This document shows positions 17,174 through 24,945 of a DNA stretch of 64,000 bases, in pieces. The notes below the pieces were generated by a model. That model was given only the letters and a program-made list of their open reading frames with translations, made no database searches and had not been told where the DNA came from. Numbering within the stretch: position 1 is the first letter of the stretch; each line of letters begins with the position of its first letter. Source of the DNA: Candidatus Hydrogenedentota bacterium (GTDB taxonomy: Bacteria > Hydrogenedentota > Hydrogenedentia > Hydrogenedentales > SLHB01); assembly GCA_020849535.1 (NCBI GenBank), contig JADLGB010000127.1, positions 1 through 64,000 on the forward strand. Direction: 5' to 3'. Both the position numbers and the translations under genes were made by a program.

Positions 17174-17560
17174 ATGTTTCCGAAAGAGATGAAATACACC
17201 AAGGATCACGAATGGGTACGTGAAGACGACGGCGTGTACACCGTCGGCATCACTTCCTTCGCGGCCGAGCAGCTTGGCGACGTCACCTACGTGGAACTGC
17301 CCGAAATTGGCGCCGAGGTGGAGCAGGGCGATTCGGCGGCGGCAGTCGAGTCCGTCAAAGCTGCCAGCGATGTTTACGCGCCGGTTGGGGGCCGGGTCTG
17401 CGAGACCAATCACGAATTGGAGGCCGCCCCGGAACTCGTCAATCAGGACCCGTACGAGCAGGGATGGTTCTTCAAGCTGGAAGGGGTGAGCCCCGCCCAG
17501 CTCAAGTCCCTCCTTGACGCGGATGCATATGAAAAGTATGTGGGCGAACAGGCCCACTGA
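17174..17560 (+). CDS. gcvH: Glycine cleavage system H protein (lipoyl carrier)
   Basis: This 128-aa protein is full-length GcvH. Its lipoyl-lysine shuttles the aminomethyl group from the P protein to the T protein. The start KYTKDHEWVR and the lipoylation motif ESVKAASDVYAP, with Lys62, are canonical, as is the C-terminal NQDPYEQGWFFKLE. AAGGAG lies just upstream. It is 12 nt after gcvT and 68 nt before gcvPA. The lipoate ligase at the end of the operon is the likely source of its cofactor. Confidence 0.98.
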   Translation: MFPKEMKYTKDHEWVREDDGVYTVGITSFAAEQLGDVTYVELPEIGAEVEQGDSAAAVESVKAASDVYAPVGGRVCETNHELEAAPELVNQDPYEQGWFFKLEGVSPAQLKSLLDADAYEKYVGEQAH

Positions 17561-17628
17561 TAACCGGTCACCGCTGCATCCCGGCCAGCCAAGCGCAGCC
17601 GCGCAGCCATCAAGAAAGTGCAAAAACG

Positions 17629-18912
17629 ATGACGTGGGTCCCCTCTACCGCAGCCGAACGCGACGCGATGTTGTCCGTCATCGGCGCGAAAACCATTGAC
17701 GATCTCTTCGCGTCGGTCCCGGCCAGCCTGCGCGCGAAGTCATGGGCGTTGCCGGCGGGCATCTCGGAGATGGCGGTTCGCGCCCGCCTCGAGAAGTGGG
17801 CGGCCCGCAATGCGGGTGGCGTCACGAGTTTTCTGGGCGGCGGTGCGTATGATCATTTCATCCCGGCGGCCGTGGATGCGCTCACGTCGCGCAGCGAATT
17901 CTACACCGCGTACACGCCGTACCAGCCCGAGTGCTCGCAAGGAACGTTGCAGAGCATCTACGAATACCAGTCGGCCATATGCCGTCTGACCGGTCTCGAC
18001 TATGCCAACGCGTCGCTCTATGATGGCGGCACGGCGGTGTTTGAGGCAACGACCATGGCCGTACGCCTGACGCGCCGAAATCGCGTGGTTTGCCACGGTT
18101 CGCTGAATCCCGTCTACCGCGCCATGCTCGAGACCCACATCGCCAACCTCGATCTCGAACTTGAGGACGGCGAATCGCCCGAAGGCGCGGCGTGCGTCAT
18201 CGTCCAGAATCCCGGCTTTCGCGGGGATGTCGAGGACTTCACGGCCCTCGCTGAGCGCTGCCACGAAGAGGGCGCGTTGCTGGTCATGTCGTTCTACCCC
18301 ATCTCACTGGGTATCCTGAAGTCCCCAGGAGAAATGGGAGTGGACATCGCCGTGGCGGAGGGACAGTGCCTGGGGGTGCCGCTAAATTTCGGAGGCCCTT
18401 GGCTGGGCGTCATGGCTACGCGCAAAGAACACGTGCGCAAAATGCCGGGGCGAATCGCCGCGGCCACCGAAGACGCCCAAGGTCGGCGCGGATTCGTACT
18501 GACCCTGCAAGCGCGCGAGCAACACATCCGGCGCGAGAAGGCCATGTCCAACATTTGCTCGAATGAAGCGTTGTGCGCCCTTCGCGCCCTCGTGTACCTG
18601 ACGCTTCTCGGTAAGGAGGGCCTTCGCGAAGTAGCGCGTCACTGCCACTCCAAGGCCGAGTATCTGAAGAAACGCCTCTCTTTCGCGCAAATCCTGAACG
18701 ATGGACCCACATTCAACGAATTCGCCGTGCGGCTGCCCCGGAACGCCGAGGAAGTGGCCGCCGAACTCATCACCCGCGGTTTCCTCGCGGGCCTGCCGTT
18801 GGCCTCTCTTGGCGCGGGAGAGCCAAACGACCTCTTGATCGCAGTAACCGAGCGCCGGACCCGCGAAGAGCTGGATGCCTTCGCCCACGCATTGGAGGAA
18901 GTATGCAGTTAA
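17629..18912 (+). CDS. gcvPA: Glycine dehydrogenase (decarboxylating) subunit 1
   Basis: This 427-aa protein is the N-terminal subunit of the two-gene form of the P protein, which decarboxylates glycine with PLP and loads the aminomethyl group on GcvH. Family stretches are FLGGGAYDHFIPAAVDALTSRSEF, TAYTPYQPECSQGTLQSIYEYQSAICRLTG, ANASLYDGGTA and LNFGGPWLGVMATRKEHVRKMPGRIA. The split into PA and PB is the form of many Gram-positive, thermophilic and deep-branching bacteria, in contrast to the fused GcvP of E. coli. Its stop overlaps the start of gcvPB by 10 bases. Confidence 0.97.
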   Translation: MTWVPSTAAERDAMLSVIGAKTIDDLFASVPASLRAKSWALPAGISEMAVRARLEKWAARNAGGVTSFLGGGAYDHFIPAAVDALTSRSEFYTAYTPYQPECSQGTLQSIYEYQSAICRLTGLDYANASLYDGGTAVFEATTMAVRLTRRNRVVCHGSLNPVYRAMLETHIANLDLELEDGESPEGAACVIVQNPGFRGDVEDFTALAERCHEEGALLVMSFYPISLGILKSPGEMGVDIAVAEGQCLGVPLNFGGPWLGVMATRKEHVRKMPGRIAAATEDAQGRRGFVLTLQAREQHIRREKAMSNICSNEALCALRALVYLTLLGKEGLREVARHCHSKAEYLKKRLSFAQILNDGPTFNEFAVRLPRNAEEVAAELITRGFLAGLPLASLGAGEPNDLLIAVTERRTREELDAFAHALEEVCS

Positions 18913-20336
18913 GTTACGAGAAGTCCGTTCCCGGCCGGCGCGCAATCGTGCTGGACCCGTTGGATGTCCCGGAGGCGGCTTTGCCCGCGGCGCTATGCCG
19001 CAAGGAAGCCGCCGCGCTGCCTGAACTGGGCGAACTGGATGTGGTTCGGCACTTCACCCGTCTGTCCAAGCTGAACTTCGGCATCGACTCCCATTTCTAT
19101 CCGCTTGGGTCGTGCACCATGAAGTACAACCCGAAGTTGGCCGAGGCGGTGGCGGCGCTTGCCGGGTTCGCGCACCTGCACCCGCACCTGTCGACAAGCC
19201 CGGCCTTCTGGGCGCACTGCCAGGGCGCGTTCGAACTGCTTTACGAGACCGAACAATGGCTCGCCGAAATCGCGGGCATGAAAGAGGTGACGCTGCAGCC
19301 CATTGCCGGCGCGCACGGTGAACTCACGGGCACGCTGCTCATGGCGGCGTACCATCGGGATCGTGGCAGTAAGAAAGACACGATCCTGATTCCTGATTCC
19401 GCGCACGGGACGAATCCCGCCAGCGCGGCTATCGCGGGGTTCAAGGTGATTGAAATCCCCTCGCACGAAGACGGCACGCTCCGTCTCGACTCGGTCAAGG
19501 CGGCCATGAGCGATACCGTCGCCGGAATCATGATGACGTGTCCGAATACGCACGGGCTGTTCGAACCCGCCGTGGCGGAAATCGCGGACCTCATGCACGC
19601 GCACGACGCGCTCGTCTACTACGACGGGGCGAATCTCAACGCGATCATGGGCATTGCGCGCCCCGGCGATCTGGGCTTCGATGTGATGCATTACAACCTG
19701 CACAAGACCTTCGCTACCCCTCATGGCATGGGAGGCCCGGGTTCCGGGCCTGTCGGCGTGGGTGAACGCTTGGCGCCGTACCTGCCGGGACCGCGTGTGG
19801 TGAAGGGCGGGGATGGCTACGAACTGCGCGCCCCGGAAAAGTCCATCGGTCGCGTGGCGGCGTTTTTCGGGAACTTCATGATGGCGCTCCGCGCGTACGC
19901 CTATATGTGCCACTTAGGGAAGGAAGGGCTGCGCCAGGCCTCCGAGAATGCGGTCCTGAACGCCAACTACATCTTCGCCCGGCTCAAGCATGCGTACGAG
20001 CCCGCCTTCGATCTGCCGTTCATGCACGAGTGCGTGTTTACGGCCGCGCCGCAGGCCAAGAAGGGCGTACGGGCGCTGGACATTGCCAAGGCGCTCCTCG
20101 ATCGCGGCTTCCACGCGCCGACCGTGTACTTCCCGCTGACCGTGAAAGAGAGTCTGATGATCGAGCCCACGGAGACGGAGTCGCGAGAGACCTTGGACGA
20201 GTTCTGCGATGCCATGCTCGATATCGCCGAGGCCGTGGACTCCGACCCTGAGTCGCTGCACGAGGCGCCCAAGACCACACCGGTGGGACGGTTGGACGAG
20301 GTACGGGCGGCCCGGCAATTGAACTGCGCTTGCTAA
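18903..20336 (+). CDS. gcvPB: Glycine dehydrogenase (decarboxylating) subunit 2, PLP-binding
   Basis: This 477-aa protein is the C-terminal, PLP-carrying subunit of the P protein. Landmarks are GIDSHFYPLGSCTMKYNPK, HGTNPASAAIAGF, MTCPNTHGLFEP and the cofactor motif HYNLHKTFATPHGMGGPG, with Lys268 as the Schiff-base lysine. The end region PTETESRETLDEFCDAM is also typical. It starts within gcvPA behind GGAGGAAG, so the two chains are probably made in equal amounts by coupled translation. The lipoate ligase gene follows after 36 nt. Confidence 0.97.
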   Translation: MQLSYEKSVPGRRAIVLDPLDVPEAALPAALCRKEAAALPELGELDVVRHFTRLSKLNFGIDSHFYPLGSCTMKYNPKLAEAVAALAGFAHLHPHLSTSPAFWAHCQGAFELLYETEQWLAEIAGMKEVTLQPIAGAHGELTGTLLMAAYHRDRGSKKDTILIPDSAHGTNPASAAIAGFKVIEIPSHEDGTLRLDSVKAAMSDTVAGIMMTCPNTHGLFEPAVAEIADLMHAHDALVYYDGANLNAIMGIARPGDLGFDVMHYNLHKTFATPHGMGGPGSGPVGVGERLAPYLPGPRVVKGGDGYELRAPEKSIGRVAAFFGNFMMALRAYAYMCHLGKEGLRQASENAVLNANYIFARLKHAYEPAFDLPFMHECVFTAAPQAKKGVRALDIAKALLDRGFHAPTVYFPLTVKESLMIEPTETESRETLDEFCDAMLDIAEAVDSDPESLHEAPKTTPVGRLDEVRAARQLNCAC

Positions 20337-20372
20337 GCGGGGCGCGCCGCCAGGCGCGGTAAAGGGCTGGGT

Positions 20373-21095
20373 ATGCGCCTTCTCGATGTCACGCTGCGGA
20401 CGCCGGAAGAGAATCTCGCTTGCGACGAGGTCCTGCTGGACCGCGTCGAACAGGGAGATGTTGAGGTCCTGCGTTTCTGGGAGAGCCCCATACCGTTTGT
20501 CGTGCTGGGCGTGTCTCAAGTCCTGAGGGAGCATGTCGCGGAACGCGTCTGCGAGGCCGATGGGATTCCGGTGCTCCGCAGGTGCTCGGCCGGGGGCTGC
20601 GTGCTCCAAGGCCCTGGATGCCTCAATTACACCCTTGTTCTTACCCACGAGCGGCATCCGGAGGTGGCCACCATCCGGGGATCGTACTGTCACATTCTTG
20701 GCCGCGTATGCGAGGTCCTGCGCAAGCGTGGACTGTCCGCATCTCACAAAGGCACCTCGGACATCGCGATAGGGGGACGTAAAGTCTCGGGAAACGCCCA
20801 GAAACGCAGAAGGCGCGCTATCCTCCACCACGGAACGCTTCTGTATGACATGGACCCCGAGTTAATGGAGCGTTATCTTCGCGAACCGATCGACCGGCCC
20901 CAGTATCGAGGCGAAAGGACCCACCGCGGCTTCGTTCGCTGCCTTCCGCTATCTGCGGACGAGTTGCGCGCGGGCATCGCGGAGGCCTTCGGCGCCACTG
21001 CAGAGCGTCACATGTTGTCTCGTGCGGAAAAGGCCACGCTGAAAGCACTTGCACGAGACAAATACGCAACGGCTGAGTGGACGCACCGCCGCTGA
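20373..21095 (+). CDS. Lipoate-protein ligase family protein (BPL/LPL fold)
   Basis: This 240-aa protein has the biotin/lipoate ligase catalytic fold. Typical parts are ACDEVLLDRVEQGDVEVLRFWESP, the substrate-loop region LRRCSAGGCVLQGPGCLNYT (~66-85), KGTSDIAIGGRKVSGNAQKRRR with the lysine expected to contact lipoyl-AMP, and LHHGTLLYDMD. The family attaches free lipoate, or transfers lipoyl or octanoyl groups, to carrier proteins. As last gene of the gcv operon, its likely target is GcvH. The usual R-R-x-S/T-G-G-G sequence here reads RRCSAGG and is Cys-rich. It lacks the extra C-terminal adenylation domain of E. coli LplA, so it may need a partner or act as a transferase. Confidence 0.85.
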   Translation: MRLLDVTLRTPEENLACDEVLLDRVEQGDVEVLRFWESPIPFVVLGVSQVLREHVAERVCEADGIPVLRRCSAGGCVLQGPGCLNYTLVLTHERHPEVATIRGSYCHILGRVCEVLRKRGLSASHKGTSDIAIGGRKVSGNAQKRRRRAILHHGTLLYDMDPELMERYLREPIDRPQYRGERTHRGFVRCLPLSADELRAGIAEAFGATAERHMLSRAEKATLKALARDKYATAEWTHRR

Positions 21096-21133
21096 GCAAA
21101 CGCGGATTTTGTCGGCAATTTTGCCGGCGTCAA

Positions 21134-21162
21134 TTGACAGTCCAGAGGGTGTATGTTACGCT
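21134..21162 (+). promoter_or_regulatory. Sigma-70-type promoter before the 21178-27562 gene run
   Basis: TTGACA (21134-21139, perfect), a 17-nt spacer and TACGCT (21157-21162, 3 of 6 consensus). Transcription would begin about 10 nt before the ATG at 21178, so the message would be nearly leaderless. It may start the long co-directional run toward tsaD. Confidence 0.45.
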
Positions 21163-21177
21163 ACTGAAGTGAAAAAA

Positions 21178-21840
21178 ATGAGAAACGGTAGCCTGCTTTT
21201 CGTCGCTGTCGTGGCGACGGGCGTGGGGGCGGGACTTCTGTTCGGATGGAGCCGGCTTTCTGAACCGGCGGTAAGCGCCGAGAGGGCTGGCGGTGTTCCC
21301 GAGGAAGCGGTAGCCTCCGAGGATCCCGATGTAGTGGTGGCTCTGCGGTATGCCCGGGCGCTCCAGGACGGTTTCTGCGAGGAGATCGTTCGTCGGACTG
21401 CCTGGATGGATGACCGTATGCAGCGCGTTGCCCTCGAGTCTTCGGGGGAAGATGCCATGGAGACGGCATGGGACAGTCTTTGCATGAAGGCCCTGGACCG
21501 CTCCGTGGAAGGAAATATCTTACAGCCCGAAGGGATAGAGGATTGGTATCTCTTCGCCCCAGGCGCAACCTTTGAGGTCGTGGGTGTCGACCCTGGCCGG
21601 GACGATCTGGATCGTGCGGTGGCAAAGCGCGTGTGGATTCGTGTAACGTTTTCGCGCCAACAGACCGCGCCTCTTGCCCGCGCGGAAGAGGGTGGGGAGA
21701 TGATGGCGGTCCGTGCGGTGACTGTGGGAATCAACCTGTCCAGGGAGGGCCGGCTGGTCGTCAAAGCCGGTGTCTTGGGCAACTTGGACATTGACATGAG
21801 TTCGCTCTCGTTCGACTGGACATCCGAGATGGGAGGGTAA
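21178..21840 (+). CDS. Membrane-anchored protein of unknown function
   Basis: This is a 220-aa protein with an N-terminal membrane anchor or signal (LLFVAVVATGVGAGLLFGW). The rest would be periplasmic. It includes helical ALRYARALQDGFCEEIVRRTAWMDDRMQRV (~65-93) and a beta-rich second half ending GVLGNLDIDMSSLSFDW. No family was recognised. The ATG at 21178 was chosen; a GTG nine bases upstream is possible. The ribosome-binding site is weak. It is followed five bases later by the zinc-ribbon gene, so it heads a probable operon. Confidence 0.6.
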   Translation: MRNGSLLFVAVVATGVGAGLLFGWSRLSEPAVSAERAGGVPEEAVASEDPDVVVALRYARALQDGFCEEIVRRTAWMDDRMQRVALESSGEDAMETAWDSLCMKALDRSVEGNILQPEGIEDWYLFAPGATFEVVGVDPGRDDLDRAVAKRVWIRVTFSRQQTAPLARAEEGGEMMAVRAVTVGINLSREGRLVVKAGVLGNLDIDMSSLSFDWTSEMGG

Positions 21841-21845
21841 GGGCA

Positions 21846-22286
21846 ATGGGACTTTCAAGTTGTCAGCGATGCAAGAAGCTGTTCGAGAAAATTCGGAGTC
21901 CCATCTGTCCGGCCTGCGACCAAGCCGAGGAAGACGACTACGAGACGATTCGCAAAGCTCTTGTCGAGCATCCCAATCAGACGGCGGAACAGCTTGCGGA
22001 AGCTACGGGCGTTTCGATTGATTGCGTGCTTCGTCTGCTGGCGCAGGGACGCATCGAAACCACCGCGGCGAACAAGGGCGTCAAGTGCGGGCGCTGCGGC
22101 GCGCCCGCGATTAGTGTGAGCAAGAAGCTTTGTGAGGCCTGCCTGCAAAAGCTCAATGCGGAACTGGCTCAACAGCAGGGCAAGCTGAAGCTCCCCAAAA
22201 AGAAGTCCGTGGAGATTGGGACCGCGCTGAACACGTTTGACTTCGGCAAAGATGAGGGCAGCGGCGGAACCAAGTACAAGCGTTGA
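21846..22286 (+). CDS. Two-zinc-ribbon HTH protein, YvyF (TIGR03826)-like
   Basis: This 146-aa protein has two CxxC pairs at the N-terminus (Cys6, Cys9, Cys21, Cys24), a small helix-turn-helix-like segment (~33-70: YETIRKALVEHPNQTAEQLAEATGVSIDCVLRLLAQGRI), and a second four-cysteine knuckle (Cys81, Cys84, Cys96, Cys99). The order matches the YvyF/TIGR03826 proteins found in flagellar operons of Firmicutes. Here no flagellar genes are near; it precedes envelope genes instead. The C-terminal 45 residues are basic and disordered. A regulator or RNA/DNA-binding adaptor is plausible, but no function is proven. Confidence 0.7.
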   Translation: MGLSSCQRCKKLFEKIRSPICPACDQAEEDDYETIRKALVEHPNQTAEQLAEATGVSIDCVLRLLAQGRIETTAANKGVKCGRCGAPAISVSKKLCEACLQKLNAELAQQQGKLKLPKKKSVEIGTALNTFDFGKDEGSGGTKYKR

Positions 22287-22353
22287 AGGATCGGTCAAGA
22301 GATTCCCCGTTTCGTGGATTCTGCGCCGGTTCGTACCAGGCAAAAGGTCACAA

Positions 22354-22530
22354 ATGACAAGGCGCGACATGATCGGAACCATTGTGCTCATCGCGCTCTT
22401 CGTGGTGCTCACTGTCATTGTTATCTTCACGACGAAGCCCAAAGGGGATCCCACAAAAGACTCCGTTAAACCGGAAGACAGTTTCTTTGTGCAACAGCGA
22501 ATCAGGAACCTTCAGAAGAGTAAGCAGTAG
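22354..22530 (+). CDS. 58-aa membrane protein
   Basis: The frame codes for a short protein with one membrane span (MIGTIVLIALFVVLTVIVIFTT) and a polar tail, KPKGDPTKDSVKPEDSFFVQQRIRNLQKSKQ. An AAAAGG sequence precedes the ATG at 22354. It sits between the zinc-ribbon gene and the amidase in the same direction. No family recognised; it could be a small accessory subunit of the envelope machinery. Confidence 0.55.
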   Translation: MTRRDMIGTIVLIALFVVLTVIVIFTTKPKGDPTKDSVKPEDSFFVQQRIRNLQKSKQ

Positions 22531-22552
22531 CGTTTTCCGGTACCATTCACAC

Positions 22553-23470
22553 ATGAAGAGGGTGCGCGTGACTTGTTCCATGCCTACGCGCCGTTTCCCG
22601 CATGCGGAGCGGCCCATTCGATGCTCTATGCTTGGGCATATGGCGCCGTTGGTCCTCGTGTTGTTGTGCGCCTGTACCGCCCTTGCATCATTGCCGAAAT
22701 CGCCTGAGGCAGGCCGCGTTGTGACGCAGGCCGCCCCCCATGCGCTCGCAGCGGCCTCCGAGGGCCTCGCCGTCCCCAATCCCGTCGAAGTGACTGAGCT
22801 GGGCACGGCTCCTGCCAACACCGACGCTCCAACGACAGATCCCGCCGCACCGTCTTCCCCAGCCGAACGCAGGTCGCGCTGGGTGGTCGTGCTCGATGCC
22901 GGCCATGGGGGCGATGACGCGGGAGAGTCCGGTCCCGCTGGGACTCTCGAAAAGAACGTGACGTTGAGTGTGGCCGCGAAGGCCGTCGCGCTGTTGGAGG
23001 GAAGCTGCCAAGTGGCAATGACTCGCACCGAGGACAAGACGCTGGGCGCGGCAGCGCGGGCTACCGCGGCCAATAACGCGCGAGGAAGCGTCTTTGTCAG
23101 CATTCATTTGGGGGCAAGCGCATCGCCGACAGCCAACGGCATTGAGGTATTCGTACCTTCCGACACGATCACGGCGCCCAGCGGGCGGAGCGTCCCAGCG
23201 GCCTCCGCGCGCGAGGGAGCCGACGCCAGCAAGGGGCTCGCCCGGCAATTGGCCAAGGCCCTCGTTCAGTCCACTTCGGCCACATCTCGCGGGGTACATA
23301 CGGTGGCGTGCCGCGTCTTTCAGGGGCTCAACATGCCAGGCGTACTTGTGGAAGTAGGCTTTATCAGCAATGCCACCGAGGAAGCGCTTTTGGCGGACGA
23401 GGCCTATCAAGGTAAAATAGCCACGGGTATCGCTTCCGGTATCCTGGCTTTCCTTGCCACCGGCGATTGA
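22553..23470 (+). CDS. N-acetylmuramoyl-L-alanine amidase (Amidase_3)
   Basis: This 305-aa protein has a basic N-terminus and signal segment (LVLVLLCACTALA), a Pro/Ala-rich linker to residue ~105 and an Amidase_3 domain. Zinc ligands are visible: His118 in DAGHGG, Glu133 in TLEKN and His185 in SIHLG. The catalytic Glu267 lies in LVEVGFISN. The enzyme cuts the bond between MurNAc and the stem peptide during cell separation or remodelling. A lipobox-like LLCAC makes membrane anchoring possible. The start is uncertain: 22553 is used, but internal ATGs at codons 10, 26 and 30 could serve. It is followed 16 nt later by the GerM-like gene. Confidence 0.88.
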   Translation: MKRVRVTCSMPTRRFPHAERPIRCSMLGHMAPLVLVLLCACTALASLPKSPEAGRVVTQAAPHALAAASEGLAVPNPVEVTELGTAPANTDAPTTDPAAPSSPAERRSRWVVVLDAGHGGDDAGESGPAGTLEKNVTLSVAAKAVALLEGSCQVAMTRTEDKTLGAAARATAANNARGSVFVSIHLGASASPTANGIEVFVPSDTITAPSGRSVPAASAREGADASKGLARQLAKALVQSTSATSRGVHTVACRVFQGLNMPGVLVEVGFISNATEEALLADEAYQGKIATGIASGILAFLATGD

Positions 23471-23486
23471 GGATACGCGCGCTCCG

Positions 23487-24146
23487 ATGAGTGATCTCAG
23501 AAAAACACCCTTTCTCAAGAAAGTCTTCTTTGCGATGTGGGCCATGTTTACGTTGGTCCTGTTGTTCAGCGTTGTCCTGCTGGCGAGTGAATTGGTGCGA
23601 CTGGGGCGAAATCCCCTGGCCCTCCCTGAAGCACTGCCGGAACTGCCCAAAACCTCGGATGCGGCTCCCGCCGAGACTCGGGAGATCCCGCTGTACTTCG
23701 CTTCTCCCGACGGGCGGCTGCTGGTCGGTGAGACCCGCCAGATTGCGTACACCGGCCGCACGGTGGAAAACTGCCGGAACGCGCTGGCCGCCTTGATCGG
23801 GGGACCCATTACGGCGCTCCAGCGGGTCATTCCCCAGGCGACGGGTATTCGCGGGGTGTATCTTCTCGACAACGGCGAACTCATTGTGGATTTCACCGCG
23901 GCGCTTCAAACGGATGCCAAGAAGAGCGCGTCGGAGGAGTCGCTCGTCGTGTACGGCGTAGTGAATACGCTCGCTCAGCCGGCACTGAAAGGCGAGAAAG
24001 ACATCCCAGTGCGGAGCGTCCGGTTCCTGGTTGGTGGCCTACCTCCTGACGAAACCTACCCGGCTCATCTTGACCTGACAAGCCCCGTGACTCCCGATCC
24101 ACAATGGCTGCTCGCAACGGAAGGCGGGCAGTCCAATCATGCCTGA
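23487..24146 (+). CDS. GerMN (sporulation/spore-germination) domain membrane protein
   Basis: This 219-aa protein has one N-terminal membrane span (VFFAMWAMFTLVLLFSVVLLASEL) and a GerMN-like domain (~60-190). That domain shows EIPLYFASPDGRLLVGETRQI, ENCRNALAALIGGP, GVYLLDNGELIVDFTAALQT and VYGVVNTLAQ. GerMN domains occur in exported proteins that act on or bind the cell wall, also in non-sporulating bacteria. No sporulation genes are seen here. It lies between an amidase and murI and overlaps murI by 8 bases, which supports a peptidoglycan role. Confidence 0.8.
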   Translation: MSDLRKTPFLKKVFFAMWAMFTLVLLFSVVLLASELVRLGRNPLALPEALPELPKTSDAAPAETREIPLYFASPDGRLLVGETRQIAYTGRTVENCRNALAALIGGPITALQRVIPQATGIRGVYLLDNGELIVDFTAALQTDAKKSASEESLVVYGVVNTLAQPALKGEKDIPVRSVRFLVGGLPPDETYPAHLDLTSPVTPDPQWLLATEGGQSNHA

Positions 24147-24945
24147 TCCAGGTGCGCCTCTCGGAATCTTCGACTCCGGCGTGGGAGGGCTTACCGTGTT
24201 CCGGCGCGTTGCGGAACGCTTGCCCGCCGAATCGATTGTATATCTGGGCGACACGGCGCGTGTTCCCTATGGCACCAAGTCGGCCGAGACCGTGGTCCGT
24301 TACGCCCGGGCCTGTGCCCAGATTCTGCTGGAGCGCGAGATCAAGGTGTTGGTCGTGGCGTGCAATACGGCCACCGCATATGCCTTGGATGTGCTGCGCG
24401 ATGAACTCGCCATCCCCGTGCTGGGCGTGATAGAGCCCGGCGCCCGGCGGGCCGTGACCGCCACACGCAATGGGAGAATTGGCGTAGTCGGCACGGCAGG
24501 CACGATCGCAAGCGGAGCCTATCAGTCCGTTCTCTCCTCGCTCGCTCCGAACGTGCAGGTTTCCTGCAAACCCTGTCCCCTGTTTGTGCCCCTGGCGGAG
24601 GAAGGCTGGGTGAGCGGTCCGGTTCCCCGCCAGATTGCGGAAGCGTATCTGGCGGAGCTTCTCGCGCAAGGCATTGACACCCTTCTGCTCGGGTGCACCC
24701 ACTATCCGCTCCTGCGCGAGGTGATTCAGGAGGTCGCAGGTCCCAGCGTCGCTATTGTGGACAGTGCGGAGGCGACGTCGGTAGTGGTTGCCGATATTCT
24801 CGAAGGTATGGGGGTGTGTGATGCAGCGCAGGATTCGCCTCAATACCGATACCTTGTGACGGACTCGCCCACGTCCTTCGCCCGGGTTGGCCAGCATTTC
24901 CTGGGCCGGGACGTAGGTACTGTCGAGTGGGTTGACTTTCCGTGA
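24139..24945 (+). CDS. murI: Glutamate racemase
   Basis: This 268-aa protein has full length for MurI, which makes D-glutamate for the peptidoglycan stem peptide. The N-terminus GIFDSGVGGLTVFRRV is diagnostic. The two catalytic cysteines are Cys75 in VVACNTATA and Cys186 in LLLGCTHYP, and the pocket motif YLGDTARVPYGTKS is present. It starts inside the GerM-like gene and its stop overlaps the GTG start of the next gene, so the three are translated as a unit. Confidence 0.97.
   Translation: MPDPGAPLGIFDSGVGGLTVFRRVAERLPAESIVYLGDTARVPYGTKSAETVVRYARACAQILLEREIKVLVVACNTATAYALDVLRDELAIPVLGVIEPGARRAVTATRNGRIGVVGTAGTIASGAYQSVLSSLAPNVQVSCKPCPLFVPLAEEGWVSGPVPRQIAEAYLAELLAQGIDTLLLGCTHYPLLREVIQEVAGPSVAIVDSAEATSVVVADILEGMGVCDAAQDSPQYRYLVTDSPTSFARVGQHFLGRDVGTVEWVDFP

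Noticed and set aside
23487-24146. Evidence for sporulation from the GerM-like domain
   Set aside because: GerMN domains are common in non-sporulating bacteria and no other sporulation gene occurs in the window.
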